A stretch of 44,508 bases of DNA from Bacteroidales bacterium (GTDB lineage: Bacteria; Bacteroidota; Bacteroidia; Bacteroidales; UBA3824), in assembly GCA_017541145.1 (NCBI GenBank), contig JAFXZT010000149.1, positions 1 through 44,508 on the forward strand. The letters run 5' to 3'. Within the stretch, counting starts at the first letter, position 1. Each line of letters begins with the position of its first letter. Positions 1-9,347 of the stretch are shown in pieces. The notes under the pieces are model-generated. The model worked only from the letters and a program-made list of their open reading frames with translations, was not told where the DNA came from and ran no database searches. A program made the position numbers and the translations under genes.

Positions 1-340
1 CACGGATTTATCGACCGTGAAGGCAGGTCATATACGATATTACCCAGGGAATTACGACCGTGACCCCAGGTGAATTTTTATTTTAACACGGATTTATCGA
101 CCACGAAGGCAGGTCACATACGATATTACCCAGGGAATTACGACCGTGACCCCAGGTGAATTTTTATTTTAACACGGATTTATCGACCACGAAGGCAGGT
201 CACATACGATATTACCCAGGGAATTACAATCATAACACCGGGTGAATTGGGATTACTCCATGGGAATATTAATTATAACCTCAGGTAATTTTGAATATCC
301 GATCACGAATAACAATTTATACCTCAAGCAAAAATAATAT
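1..340. repeat. Degenerate tandem array, 43-bp period (copy 1)
   Basis: Eight repeat units lie in exact 43-bp register: the anchor CGACCGTGA or a variant begins at 12, 55, 98, 141, 184, 227, 270 and 313. The first five units alternate between two types (A: ...GAAGGCAGGTCA; B: ...GACCCCAGGTGA), giving a nearly perfect 86-bp dimer at 1, 87 and 173. The last three units are strongly diverged but keep the spacing (CAATCATAA at 227, TAATTATAA at 270, CAATTTATA at 313). A second motif, CCCAGGGAAT, recurs at 43, 129 and 215 and as CCATGGGAAT at 258. The array probably continues beyond the left edge. It holds no credible ORF and lies downstream of the last PUL gene. A related array is at 31890-32262. 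Function unknown. Confidence 0.85.
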
Positions 341-414
341 TAATCTATAAAAAACAACTTTATCAATAATAAATTTTTATTTCGATTACCTCCCCAAATT
401 TAAATAGTCAATAC

Positions 415-459
415 ATAAAAAAAACTGTCTGAACGCTACTTGAAACGCCAGACAGTTTT
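415..459 (-). terminator. Intrinsic terminator ending the PUL operon
   Basis: A perfect 10-bp inverted repeat (AAACTGTCTG at 422-431 and CAGACAGTTT at 449-458) encloses a 17-nt loop. On the minus strand it is followed by a run of eight T residues. It lies just past the stop of the last minus-strand glycan-binding protein gene and so marks the end of the PUL transcript. Confidence 0.85.
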
Positions 460-489
460 AAAAAATTTTAAACAATTATACAAAGATTT

Positions 490-2553
490 CTACGGTATAA
501 AGGATATTTTCTTAACAGTCAAGTTTTCTCCTTGAATTATTATAGCTCCACCCCAATTTGTATTTGTTTGTAATGAGTTATAAAAACTTTCATTTACGGT
601 AAATGAAATATAACCATCTGTAATTGCAGAAGCAGGACCATTAATATTATTACCACCGTCAAAAGCGGTATATTGACCCCATGCACCATCAAAGAATTGA
701 AGTTGCCAGAATCCACTCTCATCGTCCTCATCTTTTTTACTATGTTTCAAATCATTTACAGAAACATAAATTTTTATTGTTGACCCTACAGTAATATCTT
801 TAAACAAATCTTGAGGGAAAACAGACCAATTTACAGTCCAAATACCTAAATCTTGGGTTTGTTCCAACAATGTTACTTCCGCCAATGTTATATTAATTTT
901 TGTAGCAGAGCTTACATTAGCACTTCCATCACTAACGATAATATAGTCATTAGTAGCAACAGATTTAGTTCCAGGAATATTAATAAACATTCCATTTTTA
1001 CTTGCTACAGAATAGACCGGTATATTTATGCCAGCTATGCTAACAGAAGTTACCTTATCTAAATTACCACCTTCTACAAAAATATTACCACCCAAGATTG
1101 CTGATTTAGGAATCTTTGACAAATATGGATGCGGACATTCTTCAACTGCAATATTCCAAACTTGAGTTTCCTCTCCATTTGTTGACTTAACAAAAAGCTG
1201 CTGAGTACCATTTATATACTCAGGAACAACAAAAGAAAACGAATTATTATCTATAACTTTAAAATCTCTAACAGGTTCATCGCCAATTCTTGCATCTACA
1301 GCATAATTCAACAAATTATTGCAAGCTGTTATAACGACTTTACCACCTCCTATATACTTTTTCTCACCGTTGGTATCATAAGACCAATATGCACCGCTTA
1401 CGTCAATAGGTTTAATATTAAGGTCTGTTGTTACCTCTGTAGCATTACCTGTTACGGCTTTGATTCCTGATTTAGCCTTTTTGGGGATAATTAATGTTAT
1501 AGAATTGTTATCGTCAGCTATAGTATATTCTGATTTTTCTAATGTGTAATCTCCCAATGTCAAAGAAGTAATCAAATCAAGATCGCTACCTGTTATAGTC
1601 AATTCATCACCAAGGAAATAATAGTAGGTTATTTTACCATCATTTTCCTCAGACCGTATATATTCAATATCATTAATAACAGGTTTAACAAGAGTAATTT
1701 CTGCTTTTGTATCGACAGAAACGCCGGATGCAGTTACAACTGCAACAGCACCGTCTTTTGCCTCCGCAGGAACTTTTACTGCTATGGAAGTTGCATTTGT
1801 CGGTTCAACATCAACAACAGCATCATTGAAAACTACCTTTGTTACCAAATCAAGATCTTGTCCTGTAATAGTAATTACATCACCGGCTTTAAGATTTGTA
1901 GCTGAAACTTCAGTCGGTTTCGGCAATGTTACGGTAAGTTCGCCACATAATACCGGTTTGCCGTCTGTCAAGGTAAGGTCGCCGGTTGCTGCCTCTGCCG
2001 GAACTTTGAACTTGAGTTCTGTGTTGGTGAGACTTGTAACGTATTTGTCAAAAATTGCTTTTTGATCGTCACTTATCGGCTGAAGCGGAATTTTTACTTC
2101 TCCGATATTGATGTATGTAGCATTTGAAAGATATTTACCTGTAATTGTTACTTCGCTACCGGGACGCTGCTCTTGCGGCGAGAATGATACTACTTCTACC
2201 GGTTCTGAAAATCCGATCGGTGAAAGTGTTGTAATATCTCCGTTTGATGTATGAAGTATCAAATTGCCGGGTAATGCTGATTCCGGAACTTTTACTGTAA
2301 ATTTGCCACTTGAAATAAATGTAGGTGTAACGGTTTCGCCTCCGGGGAATTCTACGCTCTGTACGCTGCTCAGGTCAGCTCCTATGAATGTGAGTTCTCC
2401 GCCACGGGCAATCGGGCATGGACCAAAACTTTCAAGAAAGTTGTATGTCTGAGGCGCTTCATCGTCGTTTTTACACGATGTGAAGGCACTTACCCAAAAC
2501 ATCAGCATTAATAATGCCAGTGTGCTTAAATGTTTTTTGTATATTGTAAACAT
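490..2553 (-). CDS. IPT/TIG-domain surface glycan-binding lipoprotein (PUL)
   Basis: 687 residues. The N-terminus has a lipoprotein signal peptide with lipobox AFTSC (lipidated Cys27), followed by acidic KNDDE, the kind of lipoprotein export signal that sends Bacteroidota lipoproteins to the cell surface. The body is a chain of about five or six immunoglobulin-like IPT/TIG modules, recognisable by repeated phrases such as GDVITITGQDLD, GGNIFVEGGNLD and VKVPA. The last ~115 residues are a different, aromatic-rich domain (GFWQLQFFDGAWGQY, NWGGAIIIQGENLTV) that looks like a carbohydrate-binding module. By position after SusC-SusD it corresponds to a SusE/SusF-type or SGBP-type accessory protein: it should hold glycan at the outer membrane and has no catalytic role. 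The glycan is not readable from sequence; the GH130 neighbour suggests beta-mannan. ATG start at 2553; terminator at 415-459 follows. Confidence 0.85.
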   Translation of the reverse strand: MFTIYKKHLSTLALLMLMFWVSAFTSCKNDDEAPQTYNFLESFGPCPIARGGELTFIGADLSSVQSVEFPGGETVTPTFISSGKFTVKVPESALPGNLILHTSNGDITTLSPIGFSEPVEVVSFSPQEQRPGSEVTITGKYLSNATYINIGEVKIPLQPISDDQKAIFDKYVTSLTNTELKFKVPAEAATGDLTLTDGKPVLCGELTVTLPKPTEVSATNLKAGDVITITGQDLDLVTKVVFNDAVVDVEPTNATSIAVKVPAEAKDGAVAVVTASGVSVDTKAEITLVKPVINDIEYIRSEENDGKITYYYFLGDELTITGSDLDLITSLTLGDYTLEKSEYTIADDNNSITLIIPKKAKSGIKAVTGNATEVTTDLNIKPIDVSGAYWSYDTNGEKKYIGGGKVVITACNNLLNYAVDARIGDEPVRDFKVIDNNSFSFVVPEYINGTQQLFVKSTNGEETQVWNIAVEECPHPYLSKIPKSAILGGNIFVEGGNLDKVTSVSIAGINIPVYSVASKNGMFINIPGTKSVATNDYIIVSDGSANVSSATKINITLAEVTLLEQTQDLGIWTVNWSVFPQDLFKDITVGSTIKIYVSVNDLKHSKKDEDDESGFWQLQFFDGAWGQYTAFDGGNNINGPASAITDGYISFTVNESFYNSLQTNTNWGGAIIIQGENLTVKKISFIP

Positions 2554-2637
2554 AATTGATTTCTGTTTATATTTTAACTATTTTTTGTAGAAGAGAAAAA
2601 TCTGAATCTCGTGTATTCAAATTTTTCTCTAATAGTA

Positions 2638-3930
2638 TTAATATTTCATTTCAACAAGTCTTACGTTGTCGAAATACAATTTTGGCTGCATTTTTGGCAA
2701 TGCATTTACATCTGTTGCTGTACCTGCACCCGCCCAACGTATTGTAAGACCTGCCAAATCTTCTACCTTAGGAGCATCTATTGATTTACCTTCTATTGTT
2801 TTGGTAAATTCTGTTAAAGGCATTGTAATGGTAATCCATTCGCCGTTGGTTGTAAAATTAGGCTCTGCAATAAATGGCTCATACAAATATGAAGCTACGG
2901 TTGCATAATACTGGTTGTTATTATTTGCTGCACTAACAGTTTCCAAACTTGTCGGCTGAACTGCAAAGCACAAACCTGTCCAAGGATTCTCTACAAAAAT
3001 TTCCAACTGATAAGCGAATTTTGTAATGTCTGTTACCGGAATTCTTGTAAGAATATTATCAGTAGCATCAGGCCAGTAGTTCAAGGTCATATTGTCTTCG
3101 ATCCAATCGAGTTTACCTTCCAAAGCAGCACCTTTGTTGTCAAAGAGACAAGCATTGCCGGATAATTCTACAGTAGGAATAGCAGCATTACCGGGACGCC
3201 AACCGTTAGCGGCTGCCATTGCACCGTTTTTACCGTCAAAGTCAAACAACAAGCCTTCCACATTGCTTTCTTTGAGATCTGCATAAGTGTATATTTTATA
3301 AGGCCAGTTTGTAGTACCAAATGCACTTTCTACAGAGAGAACTCCACTTTCTGTGATGTCTTCCGGTACTGTGAACGAAAGCTGAGTATATGTAGAAGAC
3401 TCATCAGGAGAAACTGTTTTGCCACCCGGCAATGTAATTGTAATAGGAATTTCTTCAGTCGGGATAAAGTAGTTACCTTTTATTGTAACAACTTCGCCAG
3501 CTTTCAGATAACCTTTGTTAACATTGTCGATAGCCGGTTTCGGTAATATAGTTTCAACAGGATATTCTATTGTTTTACCGTTTTTACATGTAAGATACAA
3601 TATATTTGTTACCTTGTTCGGTATTGCTACCGGAGTTGTAAAGATAACAGCAGTAGGTGTGATGTAGCACGGATTGAGAGCTACAGCTTGATCGTTGAAT
3701 GATATACCAATAATATTATCAAGGTTTTCACCAATCATTGCTACGGTTTGACCCAAAGACAAATCTACAATCATAGAATCCGCTTTGGCAGCATCCGTAG
3801 GTCTGAAATATTTGATTACTGGATCTGCACCGGTATCTGTTTCATCGTCGTCATTGCAGGCTACCATAGAGAAACCTGTCATCAAACCGATTAACAGCAA
3901 CAATGCGGTTTTTATATTTGTTTTAATCAT
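2638..3930 (-). CDS. Surface glycan-binding lipoprotein, SGBP-B-like
   Basis: 430 residues with lipobox MVAC (Cys25) and an acidic NDDDETD tail after the cysteine, suggesting surface display. Two IPT/TIG-like modules occupy roughly residues 35-215 (IKYFRPTDAAKADSM; GYLKAGEVVTIKGNYF). The C-terminal half, about 225-430, resembles the glycan-binding domain of surface glycan-binding protein B from Bacteroides PULs: LLFDFDGKNG, NGWRPGN, and a terminal YFDNVRLVEM. It starts 8 bp after susD, so it belongs to the same transcript. Its role would be to capture the polysaccharide or long oligosaccharides and pass them to SusC/SusD. The domain family is fairly sure; ligand specificity is inference. Confidence 0.85.
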   Translation of the reverse strand: MIKTNIKTALLLLIGLMTGFSMVACNDDDETDTGADPVIKYFRPTDAAKADSMIVDLSLGQTVAMIGENLDNIIGISFNDQAVALNPCYITPTAVIFTTPVAIPNKVTNILYLTCKNGKTIEYPVETILPKPAIDNVNKGYLKAGEVVTIKGNYFIPTEEIPITITLPGGKTVSPDESSTYTQLSFTVPEDITESGVLSVESAFGTTNWPYKIYTYADLKESNVEGLLFDFDGKNGAMAAANGWRPGNAAIPTVELSGNACLFDNKGAALEGKLDWIEDNMTLNYWPDATDNILTRIPVTDITKFAYQLEIFVENPWTGLCFAVQPTSLETVSAANNNNQYYATVASYLYEPFIAEPNFTTNGEWITITMPLTEFTKTIEGKSIDAPKVEDLAGLTIRWAGAGTATDVNALPKMQPKLYFDNVRLVEMKY

Positions 3931-3938
3931 AATAATTT

Positions 3939-5789
3939 CTAAATTTTTGTTTCGTCATAATAACCTAATTGTGAAAAATCGTAAGGCTGAGCTTCACCAG
4001 CCAAATTCGGATTTGCAGCAATATCCTTATCAGGGAACGGCAACAAGAAAGCTCCGTCTGCAATTCCACCGTTTTTGGTAGAAGGAATTACTGTCGGACT
4101 GATGTCTGTGTTGAGTTTTACATAATCTTGATTTGTAGGATTCTTGAAAGCAGCCATCATATCACCGTCGCCGCCAAGCCAACCGCAAGCGCGTGCATTA
4201 CGCTCTTGTGAAAGGATATACACTGAAGCTTCAGCAACATCCAAATAAGCCCAACGACGAAGATCATAATAGTTGTCTCCTTCAAATGCCAACTCTCTGC
4301 GACGTTCATTGATAAAGAATTCCATACTCAAGGTATATTCTTCCTCACCTATACCGGCACGAGAACGAACGATGTCCATATATTTCTTAGCTGTTGCCAA
4401 ATCGCCTTTGTGGAAAGCAGCCTCACTTGCACACAAGTAAACGTCAGCAGTACGAAGAAGTATCATAGGAGTACAACTACCCTGACCGTCAGGTGTGCAG
4501 CCGTATTCTGCAATATGGTCTGCAATACTTCCGTGAATTTGTTTTACAGGAGCAGCTCCTGTAGGAAATACCCACTCCCAACCGTTGTCTACGTCAACTT
4601 TGTTGTCAGAATCAACTTTGCCACAGTTCCAAGTTACATAGAAACCTTTTTTGCCGAGAGCAGCAATTTCCAGATTTCTCTGCCAGAAAGGGATGTAATC
4701 GTGATAAAGTGCCATTGTAGCAGCACGTCTTACATCGTAACCGTCAGCAACTGTCAAATCAGCATCTTTGTAACTGTCCGGACGAGTTGTTGCTTCGCCG
4801 TATTTTACATTCGGGTCAAAAGAATTAACGCCGAAAAGATTCATCAAATCTACTGTAACATAATTCCAAGCACCCCAAGCACCGGTTTCGTTAAGACCGG
4901 GACAACCCATATCGCAATGGTTGATATTGATTGAAGGATAAGGATTGTAATTCGGAGACCAGTGAAGTGTAATCAAACTTTCTGGAGAAGTCTCGCCTTC
5001 GTGACGGAAAAGTTTTCCGTAAACAGGTTCCAAAGTACCGTGTGCAGAGTTTTCTACCAACGCTGCATACTTCAAAGATTGGTCAAGTAAGTGAGAATCT
5101 TTACCTTTGAAACAAGCATAATACAAATACACTTTTGAAAGAAGTCCGTAAGCAGAATACTTATCAACACGACCGGCATCGTTTGATTCCGGAAGATATT
5201 CAGCAGCCTTCTGCAAAACAGTGATGATGTATTTGTAAATATCTTCTTCAGAGTTTTTGGTTAAATCGTATGATTTACCTTCACCGATGATTTTTACATT
5301 GTCATCAATAATTGGAGATTGACCCCAAAGTCTAACGATGTAGAAATAAGCCATCGCTTTCATTACCATCGCTTCGCCTTTGTATTTGTTAACAACTTCT
5401 TCGTCAAGAGTTGAATAAGCATCCATGTTTGTCATGGCGATATTTGCCATACTTACTACTGCATTCAAAGCTCCGTAACCGTTGGTTAAGATGTCGTTGG
5501 TAGATGCAGTTGACATATTGAGACTTGTATAAATATTGGTAGCACCCTTACCGTAATTGCCTGCCAAAACATCACCGGCATCAATCCACATACGTTGGAA
5601 GTCAAACCATGCTATACAATACAAAGGATTGATAGCCTGCTTGAGCTCGGATTCTGTTTGATAGAAGTCAACCGCAGTAGGGTTGTCTTCTGTAGGACGG
5701 TCGAGAAAGTCTTCGCACGAAGTAAATGAAAGTACCGGCAACAATCCCAAACAACCTAAACCTATCGTTTTTAATATTTTGTTTTTCAT
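3939..5789 (-). CDS. susD: SusD/RagB family nutrient-binding outer-membrane lipoprotein
   Basis: 616 residues from the ATG at 5789; a TTG three codons upstream also opens the frame but is less likely. Lipoprotein signal with lipobox FTSC (Cys25) followed by EDFLDRP, typical of the family. The N-terminal helical TPR-like region (about 30-330) carries FYQTESELKQAINPLY and AMVMKAMAYFYIVRLWG. The C-terminal RagB/SusD domain has the hallmark INERRRELAFEGDNYYDLRRWA and ends with the usual LLPFPDKDIAANPNL. SusD proteins cap the SusC channel and bind glycan at the cell surface. The stop of susC is 22 bp upstream, a standard susCD pair. Named by family; the ligand is not starch here as far as the locus shows. 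Confidence 0.96.
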   Translation of the reverse strand: MKNKILKTIGLGCLGLLPVLSFTSCEDFLDRPTEDNPTAVDFYQTESELKQAINPLYCIAWFDFQRMWIDAGDVLAGNYGKGATNIYTSLNMSTASTNDILTNGYGALNAVVSMANIAMTNMDAYSTLDEEVVNKYKGEAMVMKAMAYFYIVRLWGQSPIIDDNVKIIGEGKSYDLTKNSEEDIYKYIITVLQKAAEYLPESNDAGRVDKYSAYGLLSKVYLYYACFKGKDSHLLDQSLKYAALVENSAHGTLEPVYGKLFRHEGETSPESLITLHWSPNYNPYPSININHCDMGCPGLNETGAWGAWNYVTVDLMNLFGVNSFDPNVKYGEATTRPDSYKDADLTVADGYDVRRAATMALYHDYIPFWQRNLEIAALGKKGFYVTWNCGKVDSDNKVDVDNGWEWVFPTGAAPVKQIHGSIADHIAEYGCTPDGQGSCTPMILLRTADVYLCASEAAFHKGDLATAKKYMDIVRSRAGIGEEEYTLSMEFFINERRRELAFEGDNYYDLRRWAYLDVAEASVYILSQERNARACGWLGGDGDMMAAFKNPTNQDYVKLNTDISPTVIPSTKNGGIADGAFLLPFPDKDIAANPNLAGEAQPYDFSQLGYYDETKI

Positions 5790-5811
5790 TTTTATCAATA
5801 TAAAAAGTTAA

Positions 5812-8800
5812 TTAGAATTGAAGATTTAATCCTACAGTAAAAATACGCGGAGAAGGATAACGTCCTATATCAACACCTGATACATAGTTGGTAGTCTGAC
5901 TTACACCAACTTCAGGGTCAAGTCCTGTGTATTTTGTAAATGTGTAGAGATTACTGATACTTGCATAAACCTTTGCCGAATTGATTTTTGCATATTTAGT
6001 ATATTTCTGCGGAATATTGTATCCGAGAGTTACTTGACTGATTTTCAAGTAAGAGCCGTCTTCAACGTAACGGTCTGAATGATAACCACCTGTACCGGAA
6101 GTAGGAGCAGCATTACCGTTAGGGTCACCCATAGCAGCACGCGGTGTTTTGCCATCGCCGCCGGTAACGCGGATATTATATGGATCGTCTTGCCATGAGT
6201 TGCAAGCTAATTCTACCATTATAGGCTTGCCTTCCGCATCCAATTCTTTACCCGGAACTTCTACTGTACGAGGATATGCAATTGATTCATCGATAACTGA
6301 GAGTCTTGCTCTGTCTTCAACAGATTTCAACTGATTGTTCCAAGCGTCACGCATACTTGATAATTTGATTGCAGTATAATTGTAAACATCGTTGCCGTAA
6401 CTGCCGGTAAGGAAGATAGAGAATTCAAATCCTTTGTAAGTTAAGGTATTTGTAAGACCACCTGTAAAAAGCGGATTCGGGTCGCCGATGATTGTCATAT
6501 CGTAAGTATTGATAACACCGTCTGGTTTTCCTTTAGGACCGCTGATGTCTTTGTATTTTACGTCACCAACCCAAACGCCTTGTGTACGGCTAACTGCAGT
6601 ACCTTCACGACGGGGAGAGTTAAGCAAGTCGTTCATGTCTTGATAAATACCGTCGGTCTTGTAACCGTAGAACTGATACAATGCTTCGCCGCTTCTTGAA
6701 ATACAAATCGGGTCACCTTGTCCGCCCCATTGTGCATAACCGCGAATTGCATCGTTACCAGAACCGCTCAAGTTAACAAGTTCGTTTTTGTTGTGACTGA
6801 ACTGAAAGCTTGTTGTCCATTTGAAACCTTTCTTATTGATATTTGTGGTATTGATTGTGATTTCAAAACCGGTATTTTTCATTTCACCGAAGTTACCCAT
6901 TGGAGCTTGAATCTTTGTAGCATCATTACCTTCGCTACCCATATAAGTAGGAAGCTGCTGACTCATAAGCATATCCTTTGAAGTTTTGGTGTAATATTCA
7001 AATACGAATTGGAATCTGTCTTTCATGAAATTTAAGTCAAGACCGATATTCCAAGATTCTTGAGTTTCCCAAGTAACATAAGGGTTAGGAATAATAGTAG
7101 GACGATAACCTGCGCCAAGGAAATAACCGCCGCCGTAGGTTTCAAGTTTTCCTGCTGAACCCCAAGTAAATGCCGGAATATTGTCGTTACCAACCTGACC
7201 CCAACCAAGACGAAGACGTCCGCTGTTGATAAGTCCGCTCAAACTTTCAAAAAATGCTTCATCAGAGAATTTCCAAGATGCTGAGAACGAATGGAAATTA
7301 CCCCAACGATTTTCAGGACCGAAGTTTGAAGAACCGTCACGACGATATGTATAAGTTAAATTGTATTTGCCTTTGTAACCGTAGAAACCACGACCGAAGA
7401 AAGATACTCTTGAACCTGAACCAAATCCGTAAGTAATAGAAGGATCACCTGCGCCAAGTGCCGGGTTTTTGATTTCGTTTGATGACAAACCGGTATTTTT
7501 TACGCTCATGTTTTCCCATGAATATTCGCTTGTTTCCTGACCAACCATTGCTGTTAAACTATGCTCACCAAATGATTTGGTATAAGTCAAGAAGTTTTTA
7601 ACTTGCCAAAAACGGTTGTCATATTTACCGTCTTGACATGTACTCTGATTATTGAAGTCAGAGGGAGAGAAATTATATGTCGGCAAGAAATAATAAGAAT
7701 TAGTATTAGTGTTGCTCAAAGCATATTCTGTATGGAATGTAAGATCTTTGAGCAAATTGATGTCAGCATACAAAGTAACGTCGAGGTTTCTTCTTGCCAA
7801 TTTGTTGTCGATGATATTAGCTTTAGCAACCGGATTTTGGAAACTACGTCCTTCACCTGAAAGATTAGCGTAATTGCCTTCAAAATCATAAACAGGAATA
7901 TCCGGAGTCATGTAAGTAGCAATAGAAATAATACCGTCTTCGGAGTTGTTCATAACCAATTGGTCGTGAGAAGTAGCAAACGAGAAGTTGGTTCCTACTT
8001 TCATGAATTTAGTAACTTGAGCATCTACATTGGTTCTGAAATTGAAACGGTCGAAACTTGTACCGATGATAGTACCTTCTTGATTGTAATAACCGCCGGA
8101 AATATAGTATCTTACGGCATCTGTTCCGCCCGCAGCGCTCAAATTGTGAGAATGCATAAATGCAGTTCTGAAAATAGCGTCTTGCCAATCGGTACCTTTT
8201 CCGAGAAGTCTGTAATCACCAAACTCACCTGAATTTTCAGTGTTTTGAGTTTCGGTGTAAAACTCGTTACGATATTTTGCATATTCTTGCAAGTTCATAA
8301 GGTCAAGTTTTTTAGCAACGGTCTGCCAACCTGCACTACCGCTGTAATTGAATTGAGCCTTACCTTTCTTACCTTGTTTTGTGGTGATAAGTACAACACC
8401 GTTAGCTGCTCTTGAACCGTAAATTGCAGTTGCAGAAGCATCTTTCAAAATTTCCATGCTCTCGATATCATCAGGATTGAGGTTAGAAATTCCGGAGAAA
8501 GTACCAACAGCACCGTTACCCAAACTAAGACCGTAATCATTACCGCCTTTTACAACGTTTTGCATCGGAACACCGTCCACAACGTAAAGCGGCTGTGCAT
8601 TTGCAGCATTCAATGTAGAAGCACCACGGATTTGTACGTTCATACCGCCACCCGGTTGTCCTGAGTTGGCAGTTACTTGTACACCGGCAGCCTTACCTTG
8701 AAGGGCTTGGTCGATACCGGCACCAACAAAACCTTCGATGTCTTCTGCACCGACCGAAATTGAAGATCCCGAAACGTCGGATTTTTTCATTGTACCGTAA

Positions 8801-9147
8801 CCTACTACAACAACCTCGTCAATAGCTTTGGTGTCTTCTTTCATGGTTACGTTTACAGAAGTTGTACCTGCTGTAGACAATTCTTCTGTATTGTAGCCCA
8901 TATAGCTGAACTCCAATACAGCCTCATTATTAGAGACGCTCAGTGTATAATTACCGTCGATATCGGTGATTGTACCATTGGTAGAACCTTTTTCAATCAC
9001 ATTTACACCGGGTAATGTCATACCTGCCTCGTCAACTACTTTGCCGCTTACCGTCTTTTGCGCAAATACGGAGGCTGCACTTATAAAGAGCAATCCCACC
9101 ATTATTAGCAAAGATTTCAGCAAGTGATGATGAAGAAATCTTTTCAT
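5812..9147 (-). CDS. susC: SusC/RagA family TonB-linked outer-membrane transporter
   Basis: 1111 residues from the ATG at 9147; an upstream TTG would add three residues. The signal peptide ends near SAASVFAQ (residue ~31). A carboxypeptidase-regulatory-like domain follows (about 32-105, ending SYMGYNTEELSTAG). Then comes the SusC signature DEVVVVGYGTMKKSDVSGS, a plug domain (about 120-230: LQGKAAGVQVTANSGQPGGG and SMEILKDASATAIYGSRAANG), and a 22-strand-type barrel to the aromatic C-terminus VGLNLQF. It imports oligosaccharides across the outer membrane using TonB energy, in complex with the SusD encoded next. A TAAATTTG element at 9231-9238 may be its own promoter, separate from the GH130 gene upstream. 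Confidence 0.97.
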   Translation of the reverse strand: MKRFLHHHLLKSLLIMVGLLFISAASVFAQKTVSGKVVDEAGMTLPGVNVIEKGSTNGTITDIDGNYTLSVSNNEAVLEFSYMGYNTEELSTAGTTSVNVTMKEDTKAIDEVVVVGYGTMKKSDVSGSSISVGAEDIEGFVGAGIDQALQGKAAGVQVTANSGQPGGGMNVQIRGASTLNAANAQPLYVVDGVPMQNVVKGGNDYGLSLGNGAVGTFSGISNLNPDDIESMEILKDASATAIYGSRAANGVVLITTKQGKKGKAQFNYSGSAGWQTVAKKLDLMNLQEYAKYRNEFYTETQNTENSGEFGDYRLLGKGTDWQDAIFRTAFMHSHNLSAAGGTDAVRYYISGGYYNQEGTIIGTSFDRFNFRTNVDAQVTKFMKVGTNFSFATSHDQLVMNNSEDGIISIATYMTPDIPVYDFEGNYANLSGEGRSFQNPVAKANIIDNKLARRNLDVTLYADINLLKDLTFHTEYALSNTNTNSYYFLPTYNFSPSDFNNQSTCQDGKYDNRFWQVKNFLTYTKSFGEHSLTAMVGQETSEYSWENMSVKNTGLSSNEIKNPALGAGDPSITYGFGSGSRVSFFGRGFYGYKGKYNLTYTYRRDGSSNFGPENRWGNFHSFSASWKFSDEAFFESLSGLINSGRLRLGWGQVGNDNIPAFTWGSAGKLETYGGGYFLGAGYRPTIIPNPYVTWETQESWNIGLDLNFMKDRFQFVFEYYTKTSKDMLMSQQLPTYMGSEGNDATKIQAPMGNFGEMKNTGFEITINTTNINKKGFKWTTSFQFSHNKNELVNLSGSGNDAIRGYAQWGGQGDPICISRSGEALYQFYGYKTDGIYQDMNDLLNSPRREGTAVSRTQGVWVGDVKYKDISGPKGKPDGVINTYDMTIIGDPNPLFTGGLTNTLTYKGFEFSIFLTGSYGNDVYNYTAIKLSSMRDAWNNQLKSVEDRARLSVIDESIAYPRTVEVPGKELDAEGKPIMVELACNSWQDDPYNIRVTGGDGKTPRAAMGDPNGNAAPTSGTGGYHSDRYVEDGSYLKISQVTLGYNIPQKYTKYAKINSAKVYASISNLYTFTKYTGLDPEVGVSQTTNYVSGVDIGRYPSPRIFTVGLNLQF

Positions 9148-9230
9148 GTGTGTCAAAAAATTTAATTAAACGATTTTTAAAATAAAAACTTAGGTTAAAA
9201 AAAAGAAATATAAGTAATTATTCTTTTAAA

Positions 9231-9238
9231 CAAATTTA
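9231..9238 (-). promoter_or_regulatory. Candidate -7 element upstream of susC
   Basis: On the minus strand this reads TAAATTTG, a perfect match to the Bacteroidota -7 consensus TAnnTTTG, 83 bp before the susC start codon. No good TTTG element lies 19-21 bp further upstream, so the call is tentative. Regulated PUL promoters often have a poor -33 box and depend on the activator. Confidence 0.4.
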
Positions 9239-9347
9239 CCAAGTTCCTTTTTACAGAACATGTTCAGGATTTTGCAGACCGCTGATGATTAGTAGAACAA
9301 CAAACGGTCAACAATCTCCGTCAGAGAGTTTTAGGTGTAACATTTTT

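Noticed and set aside
1-260. CRISPR array
   Set aside because: The 86-bp period is entirely conserved repeat with no unique spacers, the units drift together, and no cas gene is near.
5790-5798. TTG start for susD three codons upstream
   Set aside because: The ATG at 5789 gives a normal signal peptide and is preferred; the same reasoning was used for susC (9147) and sbcD (42414).
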